From assembly GCA_965243255.1 (NCBI GenBank), contig CBDEUH010000004.1, positions 1,736,001 through 1,800,000 on the forward strand: 64,000 nt of DNA. The letters run 5' to 3'. The translations under genes were made by a program, and so were the position numbers. Below the pieces are notes generated by a model. It was not told the origin of the DNA and made no database searches. It saw only the letters and a program-made list of their open reading frames with translations. This document shows, one piece after another, positions 1-8,724 of the stretch (the first letter of the stretch is position 1; each line of letters opens with the position of its first letter). The DNA is from Bin87 sp965243255. GTDB lineage: Bacteria > Chloroflexota > Dehalococcoidia > Lucifugimonadales > UBA3495.

Positions 1-50
1 ATACCGTTCTGACCGTGCACGGCGCTGCGCGTGAGGTGGGTGATGGACAT
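1..50 (-). CDS. 5' end of a gene running off the window (product uncertain)
   Basis: An ATG at 50 reads leftward off the window edge, leaving 16 complete codons (MSITHLTRSAVHGQNG). An AGGAGG ribosome-binding site lies 7 nt upstream (about 58-63), which makes the start convincing. The basic, short N-terminus followed by an 'xxHGxxG' stretch resembles the start of gamma-glutamyltransferase-like proteins of this kind of genome. Sixteen residues are far too few to assign a family. It is divergent from the solute-binding protein at 234. Confidence 0.5.
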   Translation of the reverse strand, partial: MSITHLTRSAVHGQNG

Positions 51-149
51 GGCGGGGCCTCCTGGATGAGGGATTCCTTTTCGTTTGACAGCGGTGATAC
101 TGTACCACGCCGGACAAGTTGGCAATATCCCGCCGGATGGAAGACAGGG

Positions 150-178
150 TTGAAAGCGCCTTGAGTATTGGGTATATT
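150..178 (+). promoter_or_regulatory. Putative promoter of the solute-binding protein gene
   Basis: TTGAAA (150-155), a 17-nt spacer and TATATT (173-178) form a good sigma-70-type promoter. It predicts a start near 185 and a leader of about 50 nt before the TTG start codon at 234. Confidence 0.6.
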
Positions 179-233
179 CTGGTAGCCCGGCGAGCATTCC
201 CGTTGACTACTCCACCGCCGCCGGAGGTCTTCG

Positions 234-2282
234 TTGCGCAACCGTTTGCGCCTCAACGCCATCGCCGCGCTGACGCTAGTCGTCACGGTGGCCGCATTGG
301 TACCGCAGCCAGCAGAGACCGCTGGCGACCCCGCCTGTCCCAGTTCGTGGCCGTCGGAAGCTCAAGGCGGAAGCGTGGTGGACTATGGGCACGGCGTCAT
401 TGAATACTCGGACTTCTATACCGATTCAAGCGATGAGCGATGGTTCGTCATCCGCAGCTCCGACAGCAACGGCTACACGATAGTCCGGGCCTACCCGGCC
501 AGCGCTGACGGCGACGGCTACGTTGAGGGCGCTTCCCACGAGACTTGCTACCTGCTGGTGCGCCGACCCGGCGACGGGGAGGACGCCGCGAAGCCCCAGC
601 AGATTACTTTCCTCATTGACAACGAGGAGCCCACGGGCGGAACGAGCCTGCATTGCAGTCAACTGGACTACTCCATCGGCCGGCCGGGTGGAACCCTCAC
701 CTATGCCACCACCGAGGGACCGCAGACTTTCAACCTTGCCCTTGCCAATGATGCCCCATCAGTTGGCTTTTTGTCCTACCTCTTTGAGGGGCTGACTACG
801 ATATCGCCGTGCACCGGCCAGGTGGAGCCGTCGCTGGCGCAGTGGTGGCAGAGCTCAGGGAACGGATTGACCTGGACGTTCCACCTGCGACGGGATGTGC
901 TATGGCACGACGGAAGGCCCTTCACCGCCCACGATGTCGTGTTCACCTTTGACCGCATCATCAAAAACTACGACCCAGGCGCGCGCGCCTTGTTCCCAGG
1001 TATCAGGGTTGTAGCGCTGGACGACTACCGGGTCCGGTTTGTACTGTCCGGGCCATCGCCGACCTTCCTGCGGAACATGGGCACTGCAATCTATCCCAGG
1101 CACATCCTGGAGCCTTACGTGAGCGCCGGAACCTTCTCCGAGACTTGGGATGTCAACACCAACCCGTCGGAAGTGATTGGCACCGGGCCTTTCACCATCC
1201 AGACCTACGTTCCGGGCGTCAGCCTGACGCTGGTGCGCAACCCGAACTATTGGCTCAAGGACGATGAGGGCAATTCCCTACCCTATCTGGACGGTATCCG
1301 CTTCATTTTCGTGAGCAGCTTTGCTGCCGAGCTGGCTCGGTTCCGAGCCGGCCAAACTGACGTGCACGGGGTGCTGGCCGAAGAGTTCGGGGCGCTGAAG
1401 CCGCTGGAGGAAGCGGAGGACTTCACCATTTACGAGCGGGGCCCCGGTTTCGGAACGTCTTTCCTGGCCTTTAACATGAACCCCGGCCAAAACGCCGCCG
1501 GAGAGGATTACGTAGCCCCGGAGCGGTTGCGGTGGTTCACCACCAAGGAGTTCCGCCAGGCCGTGGCCTATAGCATGGACAAGGCCCGGATTATCGATGA
1601 AGTGCAGCACGGCCGGGGCGAGCCGCAGTGGGCTTCCATCAGCCCGGCGGCCGGGGAATTCCACAATCCCAACGTGCGCCGGTATGAGTACGACCTTGAC
1701 CGCGCCAACGCCCTACTGGACGGGCTGGGCTGGACCGACAGGGACAACGACGGAATCCGGGAAGACGGCTCCGGAAACAAGATCTCGTTTACCCTGGCCA
1801 CCCCAGCCGCCTGCAGCACTTGCGAACAAATGGGAACGATTATTCACGACGATATGGAAGACATCGGTCTAGAGGTGGACCACCAACAAATCGAATTTCG
1901 CCGTCTTGTGCCGCAACTCACCGCGACCTACGATTGGCACTCGGTGATAATTGGCCTCGGCGGTGGGCCGGACCCCGGTGGGGGTTTCGACGTGTGGCAC
2001 AGCAGCGGGAGTCTGCACCTGTGGCACCCCAACCAGGTTCGGCCGGCGACCCAGTGGGAAGCGAGAATCGACGACCTGTACACCAGGGCCAGCACGGAGC
2101 TGAACCGGGCCAGGCGCATTGCTTACTACCACGAGGCCCAGGAAATTATCGCCGAATACCTGCCCGTCATCTACACCACCCAAGGCATTCGCACCACCGC
2201 GGTGCGCAACAACCTGGGCAACGTGCGGCCCACCCGCTTTGGCCTAATCGACTCCCGTTACGTGTATTTCAACGACCGGTAG
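234..2282 (+). CDS. ABC transporter substrate-binding protein, peptide/nickel type (SBP_bac_5), with extra N-terminal domain
   Basis: This is a secreted solute receptor for an ABC importer of oligopeptides or similar solutes. The TTG start at 234 follows GGAGG at 223-227. Residues 1-30 form a signal peptide: basic MRNRLRLN, a hydrophobic core, then ETA before the cut. There is no lipobox cysteine. Residues 31-148 are an additional segment with Cys35, Cys105 and Cys141 that is not part of the usual family. The SBP_bac_5 domain runs from about residue 150 (GGTLTYAT, then a PSLAQWW-type segment and HDGRPFTAHDVVFTFDRI) to the end. At 682 residues it exceeds the usual 500-600. No permease or ATPase gene lies nearby, so the receptor appears to be orphaned or to use components encoded elsewhere. 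The substrate is unknown. Confidence 0.85.
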   Translation: MRNRLRLNAIAALTLVVTVAALVPQPAETAGDPACPSSWPSEAQGGSVVDYGHGVIEYSDFYTDSSDERWFVIRSSDSNGYTIVRAYPASADGDGYVEGASHETCYLLVRRPGDGEDAAKPQQITFLIDNEEPTGGTSLHCSQLDYSIGRPGGTLTYATTEGPQTFNLALANDAPSVGFLSYLFEGLTTISPCTGQVEPSLAQWWQSSGNGLTWTFHLRRDVLWHDGRPFTAHDVVFTFDRIIKNYDPGARALFPGIRVVALDDYRVRFVLSGPSPTFLRNMGTAIYPRHILEPYVSAGTFSETWDVNTNPSEVIGTGPFTIQTYVPGVSLTLVRNPNYWLKDDEGNSLPYLDGIRFIFVSSFAAELARFRAGQTDVHGVLAEEFGALKPLEEAEDFTIYERGPGFGTSFLAFNMNPGQNAAGEDYVAPERLRWFTTKEFRQAVAYSMDKARIIDEVQHGRGEPQWASISPAAGEFHNPNVRRYEYDLDRANALLDGLGWTDRDNDGIREDGSGNKISFTLATPAACSTCEQMGTIIHDDMEDIGLEVDHQQIEFRRLVPQLTATYDWHSVIIGLGGGPDPGGGFDVWHSSGSLHLWHPNQVRPATQWEARIDDLYTRASTELNRARRIAYYHEAQEIIAEYLPVIYTTQGIRTTAVRNNLGNVRPTRFGLIDSRYVYFNDR

Positions 2283-2309
2283 TGCAGCAGGAGACCGGCC
2301 GACTGCACC

Positions 2310-2831
2310 TCAGATGGCGGGCGCATCTCCCCACCACACCACTCCTTTCCCTCCATCCACTCCATCCAGCAGCCGCCGGATCGACACATGGTCCGGCGGC
2401 ACGGCCAAATCGGACGCAATCTCCGCCAGCGGAACCAGCGCGAAGGCCCGCTCGCGCAAGTGGGCGTGGGGTATCTGTAAATCCGGTTCTGCGCTGTTCA
2501 CCACCTGGTCGCCATACAGCAGGATGTCCACGTCAATGACCCGCGGCCCCCAGCGGTAGGTTTCGGTGCGGCCCACGAGGGACTCCACCGCTTTGCCGGC
2601 GGCGAGCAAGTCAGTCGGCGACAGCGTGGTTTCGAATCCGGCAACCAGGTTGAGAAAGGCGGGCTGGTCGGTTACGCCCCAGGGTTCCGTTTCGTACACC
2701 GACGAGCAGGCCAGCAACCGCAGGCCCGACGTGGCGTCCAGCAGGGCCAGGGCTTCGGTTAGCGCGGCCAGCCGGTCGCCCACGTTGCTGCCCAGGCCCA
2801 GGTAGGTGATTACGGCTGCGGGTTCGGCCAT
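2310..2831 (-). CDS. folK: 2-amino-4-hydroxy-6-hydroxymethyldihydropteridine pyrophosphokinase
   Basis: HPPK transfers pyrophosphate from ATP to hydroxymethyl-dihydropterin, the step before dihydropteroate synthase in folate synthesis. The 173-residue protein has the family N-terminus (GLGSNVGDR, residues 12-20) and the signature RWGPRVIDVDILLYG, whose two Asp residues bind Mg-ATP. Length is normal (about 160-180). The ATG at 2831 lies inside the 3' end of folP (22-nt overlap), so the two are translationally coupled as folP-folK. The neighbouring step of the same pathway makes the assignment firm. Confidence 0.95.
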   Translation of the reverse strand: MAEPAAVITYLGLGSNVGDRLAALTEALALLDATSGLRLLACSSVYETEPWGVTDQPAFLNLVAGFETTLSPTDLLAAGKAVESLVGRTETYRWGPRVIDVDILLYGDQVVNSAEPDLQIPHAHLRERAFALVPLAEIASDLAVPPDHVSIRRLLDGVDGGKGVVWWGDAPAI

Positions 2832-3679
2832 CCGGCCGGCCTCCAGTCCCGCACGATGGCGTCGGTCATGCGGGCGACTCGCACCATCTCTTTCACGTCA
2901 TGGACGCGCACGATGTCGGCCCCGCCAGCGATGCTCAGGGCCACGGCGGCGGCGGTGCCTTCCAGCCGCTGCTCGGCCGGCAGGTTCAAGACCCGCCCGA
3001 TGGTGGACTTGCGGGACACGCCCAGCAGCAGGGGGTATCCCAACGCGCGCAGTTCCGGCAGTCGGCGCAGCAGTTCCAGGTTATGGTCGGCGGTCTTGCC
3101 AAAGCCGATGCCGGGGTCAAGGATGACGTTGCGGTCGGGAATGCCGGCGGCCTGGGCGATGCCGGCGATGCGGCGCAGGCCGGCGATAACGTCGGGCACC
3201 AGGTCGTCGTACACAGCCTCACGCTGGTTGTGCATCAGGATGGCCGGGACGCCGGCGGCGGCGATTACCCGCGCCATCGCGCCGTCGGCCAGCAGGCCCC
3301 AAACGTCGTTGACCATGGCGGCTCCGGCGGCAATGGCCCGCCGCGCCACCGGCGCCTTGTAGGTATCCACGCTGACCGGGATGTTGACCGCCGCGCAGAT
3401 CGCCTCCAGGGCGGGCAGCAAGCGGGCCGCCTCGGCTTCGGCTGGTATGGGCACGCTGCCGGGGCGGGTGGACTCCGCGCCCACGTCGATGATGTCGGCG
3501 CCGTCGGCCTCCATGCGTCGGGCCAGGGCGACAGCGGCGGCGTCGTCGCCGGCCAGACCGTCGCCAGAAAAGGAGTCGGGGGTCAGGTTGACGATGCCCA
3601 TGACATACGTCCGGCGGCCCCACATGAGGGGTTCGCCGTTGGCAACGGTCAGGGTTGGAGTTTCGGATGCAGTTGGCAT
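2810..3679 (-). CDS. folP: Dihydropteroate synthase
   Basis: DHPS condenses the pterin pyrophosphate made by FolK with p-aminobenzoate; it is the sulfonamide target. The 289 residues contain MGIVNLTPDSFSGDG (27-41), SVDTYKAPVA (103-112), NDVWG (124-128), ILDPGIGFGKT (186-196) and LLGVSRKSTIG (218-228), all classical pterin-binding motifs. The start is taken as the ATG at 3679. The frame stays open further upstream, but that would run through the divergent promoter region and into the carboxyltransferase gene. No strong ribosome-binding site precedes this ATG; a TATAAT sits 13 nt upstream, implying a very short leader. Confidence 0.93.
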   Translation of the reverse strand: MPTASETPTLTVANGEPLMWGRRTYVMGIVNLTPDSFSGDGLAGDDAAAVALARRMEADGADIIDVGAESTRPGSVPIPAEAEAARLLPALEAICAAVNIPVSVDTYKAPVARRAIAAGAAMVNDVWGLLADGAMARVIAAAGVPAILMHNQREAVYDDLVPDVIAGLRRIAGIAQAAGIPDRNVILDPGIGFGKTADHNLELLRRLPELRALGYPLLLGVSRKSTIGRVLNLPAEQRLEGTAAAVALSIAGGADIVRVHDVKEMVRVARMTDAIVRDWRPAGWPNPQP

Positions 3680-3692
3680 AAGCGCAGGTGTT

Positions 3693-3698
3693 ATTATA
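3693..3698 (-). promoter_or_regulatory. -10 element for folP-folK
   Basis: A perfect TATAAT reads on the minus strand 13 nt before the folP ATG, predicting a leader of only 5-7 nt. No convincing -35 was found 16-18 nt upstream. Confidence 0.4.
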
Positions 3699-3729
3699 CC
3701 GGCCAATCGCATTGCCGTCGGAGGCCCCA

Positions 3730-5334
3730 TTGTCCACGCGCAACGAAACATCCACCGAATCGCCCGCAGAATCATCGGCCGAAGCGTCCGCCGACCCCAA
3801 CCTGGAGCGGCTGCTGGAGCTGGAAGCGCAGGCCGCGCTGGGGGGCGGGCAGGGTCGCATCGACCAGCAGCACCAACGGGGGAAGAAAACCGCCCGGGAG
3901 CGGTTGGAGCTGCTGATGGATCCGGGCAGCTTCCAGGAAATCGACCGTTTCGTCACCCACCGCACCACCGACTTCGGACTGGACGGTCGCACCTTCCTGG
4001 GGGACGCGGTAGTTACCGGCTACGGCAACGTGGACGGACGGCAGGTGTTCGCCTACGCCCAGGACTTCACGGTGTTCGGCGGCTCGCTGTCCGAGGTGGT
4101 GGGACAGAAAATCTGCAAGGTGATGGACCTGGCCGCCAAGACGGGCTGCCCGATGATCGGCATCTGCGACTCGGGCGGCGCGCGCATCCAGGAAGGGGCG
4201 CTGAGCCTGGCGGCCTACGGCGACATCTTCCTGCGCAACACCATGTACTCCGGCGTGGTTCCGCAGATATCGGTGATTATGGGGCCGTCGGCCGGGGGCG
4301 CGGTGTATTCGCCGGCCATCACCGATTTCATCTTCATGGTGCGGGGCACCGGCCAGATGTACATCACCGGGCCGGACGTGGTGCGGGCCGTAACCGGCGA
4401 GGAAGTTACCCACGACCAGCTGGGCGGCGCCGACGCTCATGCCTCCCGCAGCGGCGTGGCGCACTTCGTGCACGACTCCGAGGAGGACTGCCTGGAGGAA
4501 CTGCGCCGGCTGATTTCGTTCCTGCCGCTGAACAACCTGGACGACCCGCCCGGCTACCGCACCGCCGACCCGGCCGGCCGCTCCGACGAGGCTCTGCGCG
4601 CCATCGTCCCGCCGGAACCCAACCGCCCCTACGACATCCGGGAAATCATCTACCACATCGTTGACGACGAGGACTTCATGGAGGTGCAGGCCGGCTATGC
4701 GCCCAACGTGGTGGTAGGTTTCGGGAGGATGGCGGGTCGGACGGTGGGACTGGTGGGCAACCAGCCGGCGTTCCTGGCCGGCGTCCTGGATATCAACGCC
4801 TCGGCCAAGGCCGCCCGTTTCGTGCGCTTCTGCGACTGCTTCAACGTGCCCCTGATAACGCTGGTGGACGTGCCGGGGTTCATGCCGGGCACCGAGCAGG
4901 AGTACGGCGGCATCATCCGGCACGGGGCCAAGCTGATCTACGCCTACGCCGAGGCCACGGTGCCCAAGGTGGCGCTGATTACCCGCAAGGCCTACGGCGG
5001 GGCGTACATCGTGATGAGCAGCAAGCACCTGCGCTCCGACGTCAACCTGGCCTGGCCCAGCGCCGAAATCGCCGTCATGGGGCCGGACGGCGCGGTGAAC
5101 ATCATCTACCGGGAGGAGATCCGCAGCGCCGACGACCCGGACGCCCGGCGGGCCGAACTCATCGCCGACTACCAGGAACGCTTCACCAACCCCTACGTGG
5201 CCGCCAACCGGGGCTACCTGGACGACGTGATCGACCCGGCGGCGACGCGGCCGACCATCATCCGCGCCCTGGCGATGCTGCAGAACAAGCGGGACACGCT
5301 GCCGGCCAAAAAGCACGGCAACATCCCGCTATAA
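3730..5334 (+). CDS. pccB: Acyl-CoA carboxylase, carboxyltransferase (beta) subunit, propionyl/methylmalonyl-CoA type
   Basis: The protein transfers carboxyl between biotin and an acyl-CoA such as propionyl-CoA. It has 534 residues, normal for PccB/MmdA (510-540). It shows the two crotonase-like halves: an N-half with GARIQEGALSL and GGAVYSPAITDF, and a C-half with VDVPGFMPGTEQEYGGIIRHG and KAYGGAYIVMSSKHL. These motifs form the CoA and biotin pockets. The TTG start at 3730 is chosen because GGAGG (3720-3724) lies 5 nt upstream; an earlier in-frame GTG at 3688 has no such site. No biotin carboxylase or carrier gene is adjacent, so those subunits must be encoded elsewhere. AccD-type substrate specificity cannot be excluded. 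Confidence 0.88.
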   Translation: MSTRNETSTESPAESSAEASADPNLERLLELEAQAALGGGQGRIDQQHQRGKKTARERLELLMDPGSFQEIDRFVTHRTTDFGLDGRTFLGDAVVTGYGNVDGRQVFAYAQDFTVFGGSLSEVVGQKICKVMDLAAKTGCPMIGICDSGGARIQEGALSLAAYGDIFLRNTMYSGVVPQISVIMGPSAGGAVYSPAITDFIFMVRGTGQMYITGPDVVRAVTGEEVTHDQLGGADAHASRSGVAHFVHDSEEDCLEELRRLISFLPLNNLDDPPGYRTADPAGRSDEALRAIVPPEPNRPYDIREIIYHIVDDEDFMEVQAGYAPNVVVGFGRMAGRTVGLVGNQPAFLAGVLDINASAKAARFVRFCDCFNVPLITLVDVPGFMPGTEQEYGGIIRHGAKLIYAYAEATVPKVALITRKAYGGAYIVMSSKHLRSDVNLAWPSAEIAVMGPDGAVNIIYREEIRSADDPDARRAELIADYQERFTNPYVAANRGYLDDVIDPAATRPTIIRALAMLQNKRDTLPAKKHGNIPL

Positions 5335-5335
5335 T
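5330..5335 (+). promoter_or_regulatory. -10 element overlapping the carboxyltransferase stop codon
   Basis: A perfect TATAAT contains the TAA stop (5332-5334) of the upstream gene. It lies 39 nt before the ATG of the luciferase-like gene. No clear -35 is visible. Confidence 0.4.
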
Positions 5336-5374
5336 GACGGCGTAAACAGCCCATCCGACCCGGAGCTAGAAATA

Positions 5375-6397
5375 ATGGAGTTCGGCGTCTTCTACCAAAT
5401 CCCCTGCGGCGAGAACCAGACCCCCGCCGGCCGTTATGCCGACGCGATGGCCCAGGTGCAGCTGGCCGACGAGCTGGGCTACGATATGGCCTGGCTGGCC
5501 GAGCTGCACTTCGCCCGCCGTTTCTCGGTGATGCCGGCGCCGCTGCTGATGGCGTCGGCGCTTTCGCAGACCACGGAGCGGATCATGCTGGGCACGGCGG
5601 TGAACCTGCTGCCGCTGCATCACCCGCTGCGCATTGCCGAAGAGGTGGCGACGCTGGACGTGTTGTCGGGCGGGCGGGCCGTTTTCGGCATCGGACGCGG
5701 CTCCAACCCGAACCACTATCGCGGCTACGGCATCCCCATCGAGGAGCGCAACGATCGCTTCGCGGAGGGTCTGGACCTGGCGTTGCGCGCCTGGACGGAG
5801 GACGAGCTGAACTATGACGGGCAGTTTTACCAGGCGGCGAACATCCGGCTGGAACCCAAGCCCATCCAGCAGCCCCATCCGCCGGTGTACGTGGCTTCCA
5901 ACGGCGCCGACACCTTCCCGCTGGTGGGCAAGCTGGGCCACAGCATCCTGGTTACGCCGCTGATTATCACCGTGGACGGGGTGAGCAACGGGCTGGCGAC
6001 CTACCGGGAGACGCTGGCGGAGCACGGCCACGACCCGGCCGCCGTCAAGGTGGTGGTCAACGTGCCGGTGTACGTGGGCGAGACGGCGCAGGCGGCGCGG
6101 GCCGGCTTTGCCCCCACCGTCAACAACTACCTGGACACCCTGCGCAGTATGCAGAACAACTCCCGTGGTTCGGGCCGCGCTTTCCAGATTGACTACGACG
6201 ACATCTGCAACGAGCTGGGCGCGGTGGGGACGCCCCAGCAGGTCATTGAACGCCTGCAACGGTTCCAGGAGCTGTACCGCCCCCAGGAGTTCATGTGCTG
6301 GTTCAACATCGGCGGGATGCTGAGCAACGAAGAGGTGGCCCGCTCCATGCGCCTCTTTGCCGAAGAGGTGATGCCGCACTTTCAGGATGGGCAATGA
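5375..6397 (+). CDS. LLM-class (luciferase-like) flavin-dependent oxidoreductase
   Basis: The protein belongs to the bacterial-luciferase-like TIM-barrel family, FMN- or F420-dependent monooxygenases and dehydrogenases. It has 340 residues with the typical N-terminal MEFGVFYQIP strand, ADELGYDMAWLAELHF, IMLGTAVNLLPLHHPLRIAEE and LDVLSGGRAVFGIGRG segments, which shape the flavin phosphate pocket. The ATG at 5375 has GGAG at 5362-5365. The gene ends in an ATGA overlap with rarA, so the two are cotranscribed, an odd pairing of a catabolic enzyme with a replication factor. The substrate is unknown. A second family member lies at 50342. Confidence 0.88.
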   Translation: MEFGVFYQIPCGENQTPAGRYADAMAQVQLADELGYDMAWLAELHFARRFSVMPAPLLMASALSQTTERIMLGTAVNLLPLHHPLRIAEEVATLDVLSGGRAVFGIGRGSNPNHYRGYGIPIEERNDRFAEGLDLALRAWTEDELNYDGQFYQAANIRLEPKPIQQPHPPVYVASNGADTFPLVGKLGHSILVTPLIITVDGVSNGLATYRETLAEHGHDPAAVKVVVNVPVYVGETAQAARAGFAPTVNNYLDTLRSMQNNSRGSGRAFQIDYDDICNELGAVGTPQQVIERLQRFQELYRPQEFMCWFNIGGMLSNEEVARSMRLFAEEVMPHFQDGQ

Positions 6398-7755
6398 CCT
6401 CCAAGCAAAACTCCGGCGGCCTCTTTGAGCACGGACAGGAGCAGTACGCCCGGGACACAGCCCCGCTGGCCGAGCGGATGCGCCCGGCGTCCTTCGACGA
6501 ATTCGTGGGGCAGGAGCACATCCTGGGCGAAGACAAGGTGCTGCGACGTTCCATCGCCGCCGACCGGGTGCCGTCCATCCTGTTCTGGGGGCCGCCCGGC
6601 TCGGGCAAGACGACGCTGGCCAGGCTGATCGCCACGGTAACCCGCGCCCACTTCGAGCCGGTGTCGGCGGTGTCCGCCGGCGTCGCCGACCTGCGGAAAG
6701 CGATAGCCGGGGCGCAGGAGCGGCGTTCGTTCTACCAGCAGCCCACCATCCTGTTCGTGGACGAGATTCACCGCTTCAACAAGGCGCAGCAGGACGTCAT
6801 CCTGCCCCACGTGGAGGACGGCACCGTTACCTTCATCGGCGCCACCACCGAAAACCCGTCCTTCGAGGTCAACGCGCCGCTGCTATCCCGCTGCCGGGTG
6901 TTCACGCTGTACGCCCTGGACGCCGAGGCCGTCACCGGCATCGTGCGGCGCGCCCTGGCCGACGACCGGCGAGGACTGGGTATGCTGACGCCGGAGCTGG
7001 AGCCGGACGCTCTCGCCCACCTGGTCAACATCGCCAACGGCGACGCCCGGGTCGCGCTGAACGCCCTGGAGATGGCCACGGTGGCCGGCGAACCGGGTGC
7101 CGATGGCATCCGGCGGATTACCGCAGCCGCCATTTCCGACGCCCTGCAACGGCGCACTCCCCAGTACGACAAGGCCGGCGACAGCCACTACGACACCATA
7201 TCGGCGTTCATCAAGTCGGTGCGCGGCTCGTCGCCGGATGGCGCGCTGTACTGGCTGGCCCGGATGCTGGAGGCCGGCGAAGATCCCCTGTTCATCGCCC
7301 GGCGGCTGGTGATACTGGCCGCCGAGGACATCGGGCTGGCGAATCCAGGAGCGTTGCCGGTGGCGGTGGCGGCGCAGCAGGCGGTGCACTTCATCGGGCT
7401 GCCGGAGGGACGGATACCGCTGGCCGAGGCGACGGTCTATCTGGCCACGTCGCCGAAGAGCAACGCGGCCTACCTGGCCCTGGAACGCGCCTTGGACGAC
7501 GTGCGCGGCCAGCCGCAACAGCCGGTGCCGCTGCACCTGCGCAACGCCGTAACCGGCCTGATGCGTGGCATGGGCTACGGTTCCGGCTACAAGTACAGCC
7601 ACGACTACGAGGGCCACTTCGAGGCCCAGGAGTATCTGCCGCCGGAACTGTCCGGGCGTCGCTACTACGAGCCCTCCGATCAGGGTTCGGAGGCGGCCAT
7701 CGCCGAGCGTCTGCGACGCTGGTGGGGCGAGGGTTCTTCAACCGGCTCAAAGTGA
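6394..7755 (+). CDS. rarA: Replication-associated recombination protein A (MgsA/WRNIP1-type AAA+ ATPase)
   Basis: RarA is a clamp-loader-related AAA+ ATPase that acts at stalled replication forks. The 453-residue protein has Walker A GPPGSGKT (66-73), Walker B ILFVDEIHRFNKAQQD (DEIH at 123-126), sensor 1 FIGATTENPSFEV and the arginine-finger segment LLSRCRVF. The C-terminal half carries the conserved DAALYWLARML-like and AAEDIGLANP motifs of the tetramerisation domain. The ATG at 6394 overlaps the previous stop (ATGA). Length is typical (430-450). A terminator hairpin begins within the last codons. Confidence 0.95.
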   Translation: MTSKQNSGGLFEHGQEQYARDTAPLAERMRPASFDEFVGQEHILGEDKVLRRSIAADRVPSILFWGPPGSGKTTLARLIATVTRAHFEPVSAVSAGVADLRKAIAGAQERRSFYQQPTILFVDEIHRFNKAQQDVILPHVEDGTVTFIGATTENPSFEVNAPLLSRCRVFTLYALDAEAVTGIVRRALADDRRGLGMLTPELEPDALAHLVNIANGDARVALNALEMATVAGEPGADGIRRITAAAISDALQRRTPQYDKAGDSHYDTISAFIKSVRGSSPDGALYWLARMLEAGEDPLFIARRLVILAAEDIGLANPGALPVAVAAQQAVHFIGLPEGRIPLAEATVYLATSPKSNAAYLALERALDDVRGQPQQPVPLHLRNAVTGLMRGMGYGSGYKYSHDYEGHFEAQEYLPPELSGRRYYEPSDQGSEAAIAERLRRWWGEGSSTGSK

Positions 7756-7766
7756 GCCGGCGCTTT
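7742..7766 (+). terminator. Rho-independent terminator of the LLM-rarA operon
   Basis: CCGGCTC (7742-7748), loop AAAGT and GAGCCGG (7754-7760) are followed by CGCTTTT. The rarA stop codon lies inside the hairpin. The facing operon ends at 7770, so the hairpin may work for both strands, but the U-run fits the plus strand. Confidence 0.75.
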
Positions 7767-7769
7767 TAG

Positions 7770-8699
7770 TCAGGGCGACGTATAAACCTGCACCAACTGC
7801 GCGACGGTGTGGTTGGGACGCAACCCGCGATCCACCACGGCGCGAACCTGCCAGCCCACGAAGGTGTGCTGGGCCAGCACCGAAGGCATCAGGCGCTCGG
7901 GCACCGGCAAGTGGAAGGCCCAGTCGGTTCGCTGGCCGGCGGACAGGGGCGCCGGACGCTGGAGGACATGCCGACTCTCCACCACTCTCGCCTGCTTGCT
8001 TCCGGAACGCTCCCAGCGGACCAACTCCACCCGCAGCTCCCGGGCCTTGAGCTCGGCGTGTGATTCCACGGAGAGCGCTCCGGCAAAGGCTCCGCCGTTG
8101 ACCGCCAGGCCCGATTCCAAGGACAGGTCGAGGCTGACGTTGCGGAAATGGCGGGCGGCGCATGGCTTTTCGGGCAGACGCTCGCCGCCGATGTACGCCG
8201 GCTCCGGGCGCGTAAATACGACCAGCTCCTGGTTGCTTTCGCCGGCCCGGCCGCGGGCGAGGTTGCCCAGCAATCCGTAGCCGCCGGGAGGGTGGTCCAC
8301 CCTGGCCAGGATCGACGCAGACAGTTGCCAGGTGATTTCCGCGTACCTGCCCTTGACCGTAGGGGGCGCCGGCGCCGGCAATCTGAGCTGCGCGGCGTAC
8401 TCATAGACGCCGCCACCCTCCAACGGGGCATCTTCAACAAACACGTGGTCAACATGGTCGGGCGGCCCGGCGCGAGAACGGCCGCGCCGCCCGGCCTGCA
8501 TCATCTGGGGCACGGCGTCCCGGGCGGAATCGATGCGCAGGACCTCGTTCTGGGACAGCCGGAGCAGGCCCGCCGTCGCCACAAAGGAAGTGTGGGGCTT
8601 GATCGTAACCTCGGCGTCGATTACGTCGCCGGCGTACAGCGGACGCGGCCCTACCCGGATGGCGACGTCGGCGGCGGGCGATGCGGAACGCCGGAGCAT
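7770..8699 (-). CDS. Hypothetical protein, arrestin-like beta-sandwich pattern
   Basis: This 309-residue protein has no motif I can assign with certainty. It is rich in alternating beta strands and looks like two beta-sandwich halves (about residues 10-165 and 185-305). It includes segments such as LYAGDVIDAEVTIKP and SVESHAELKARELRVELVRWE that resemble arrestin/Vps26/Spo0M-like folds. There is no signal peptide or membrane segment. The start is placed at the ATG at 8699, preceded by AAGG 5 nt upstream. An in-frame ATG at 8756 would overlap the upstream gene by 32 nt and lacks a clear site. It is the last gene of an ltaE / isochorismatase-like / this-gene operon. Function unknown. Confidence 0.6.
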   Translation of the reverse strand: MLRRSASPAADVAIRVGPRPLYAGDVIDAEVTIKPHTSFVATAGLLRLSQNEVLRIDSARDAVPQMMQAGRRGRSRAGPPDHVDHVFVEDAPLEGGGVYEYAAQLRLPAPAPPTVKGRYAEITWQLSASILARVDHPPGGYGLLGNLARGRAGESNQELVVFTRPEPAYIGGERLPEKPCAARHFRNVSLDLSLESGLAVNGGAFAGALSVESHAELKARELRVELVRWERSGSKQARVVESRHVLQRPAPLSAGQRTDWAFHLPVPERLMPSVLAQHTFVGWQVRAVVDRGLRPNHTVAQLVQVYTSP

Positions 8700-8724
8700 C
8701 GACACACCTTCGCCATAGTCTGGG

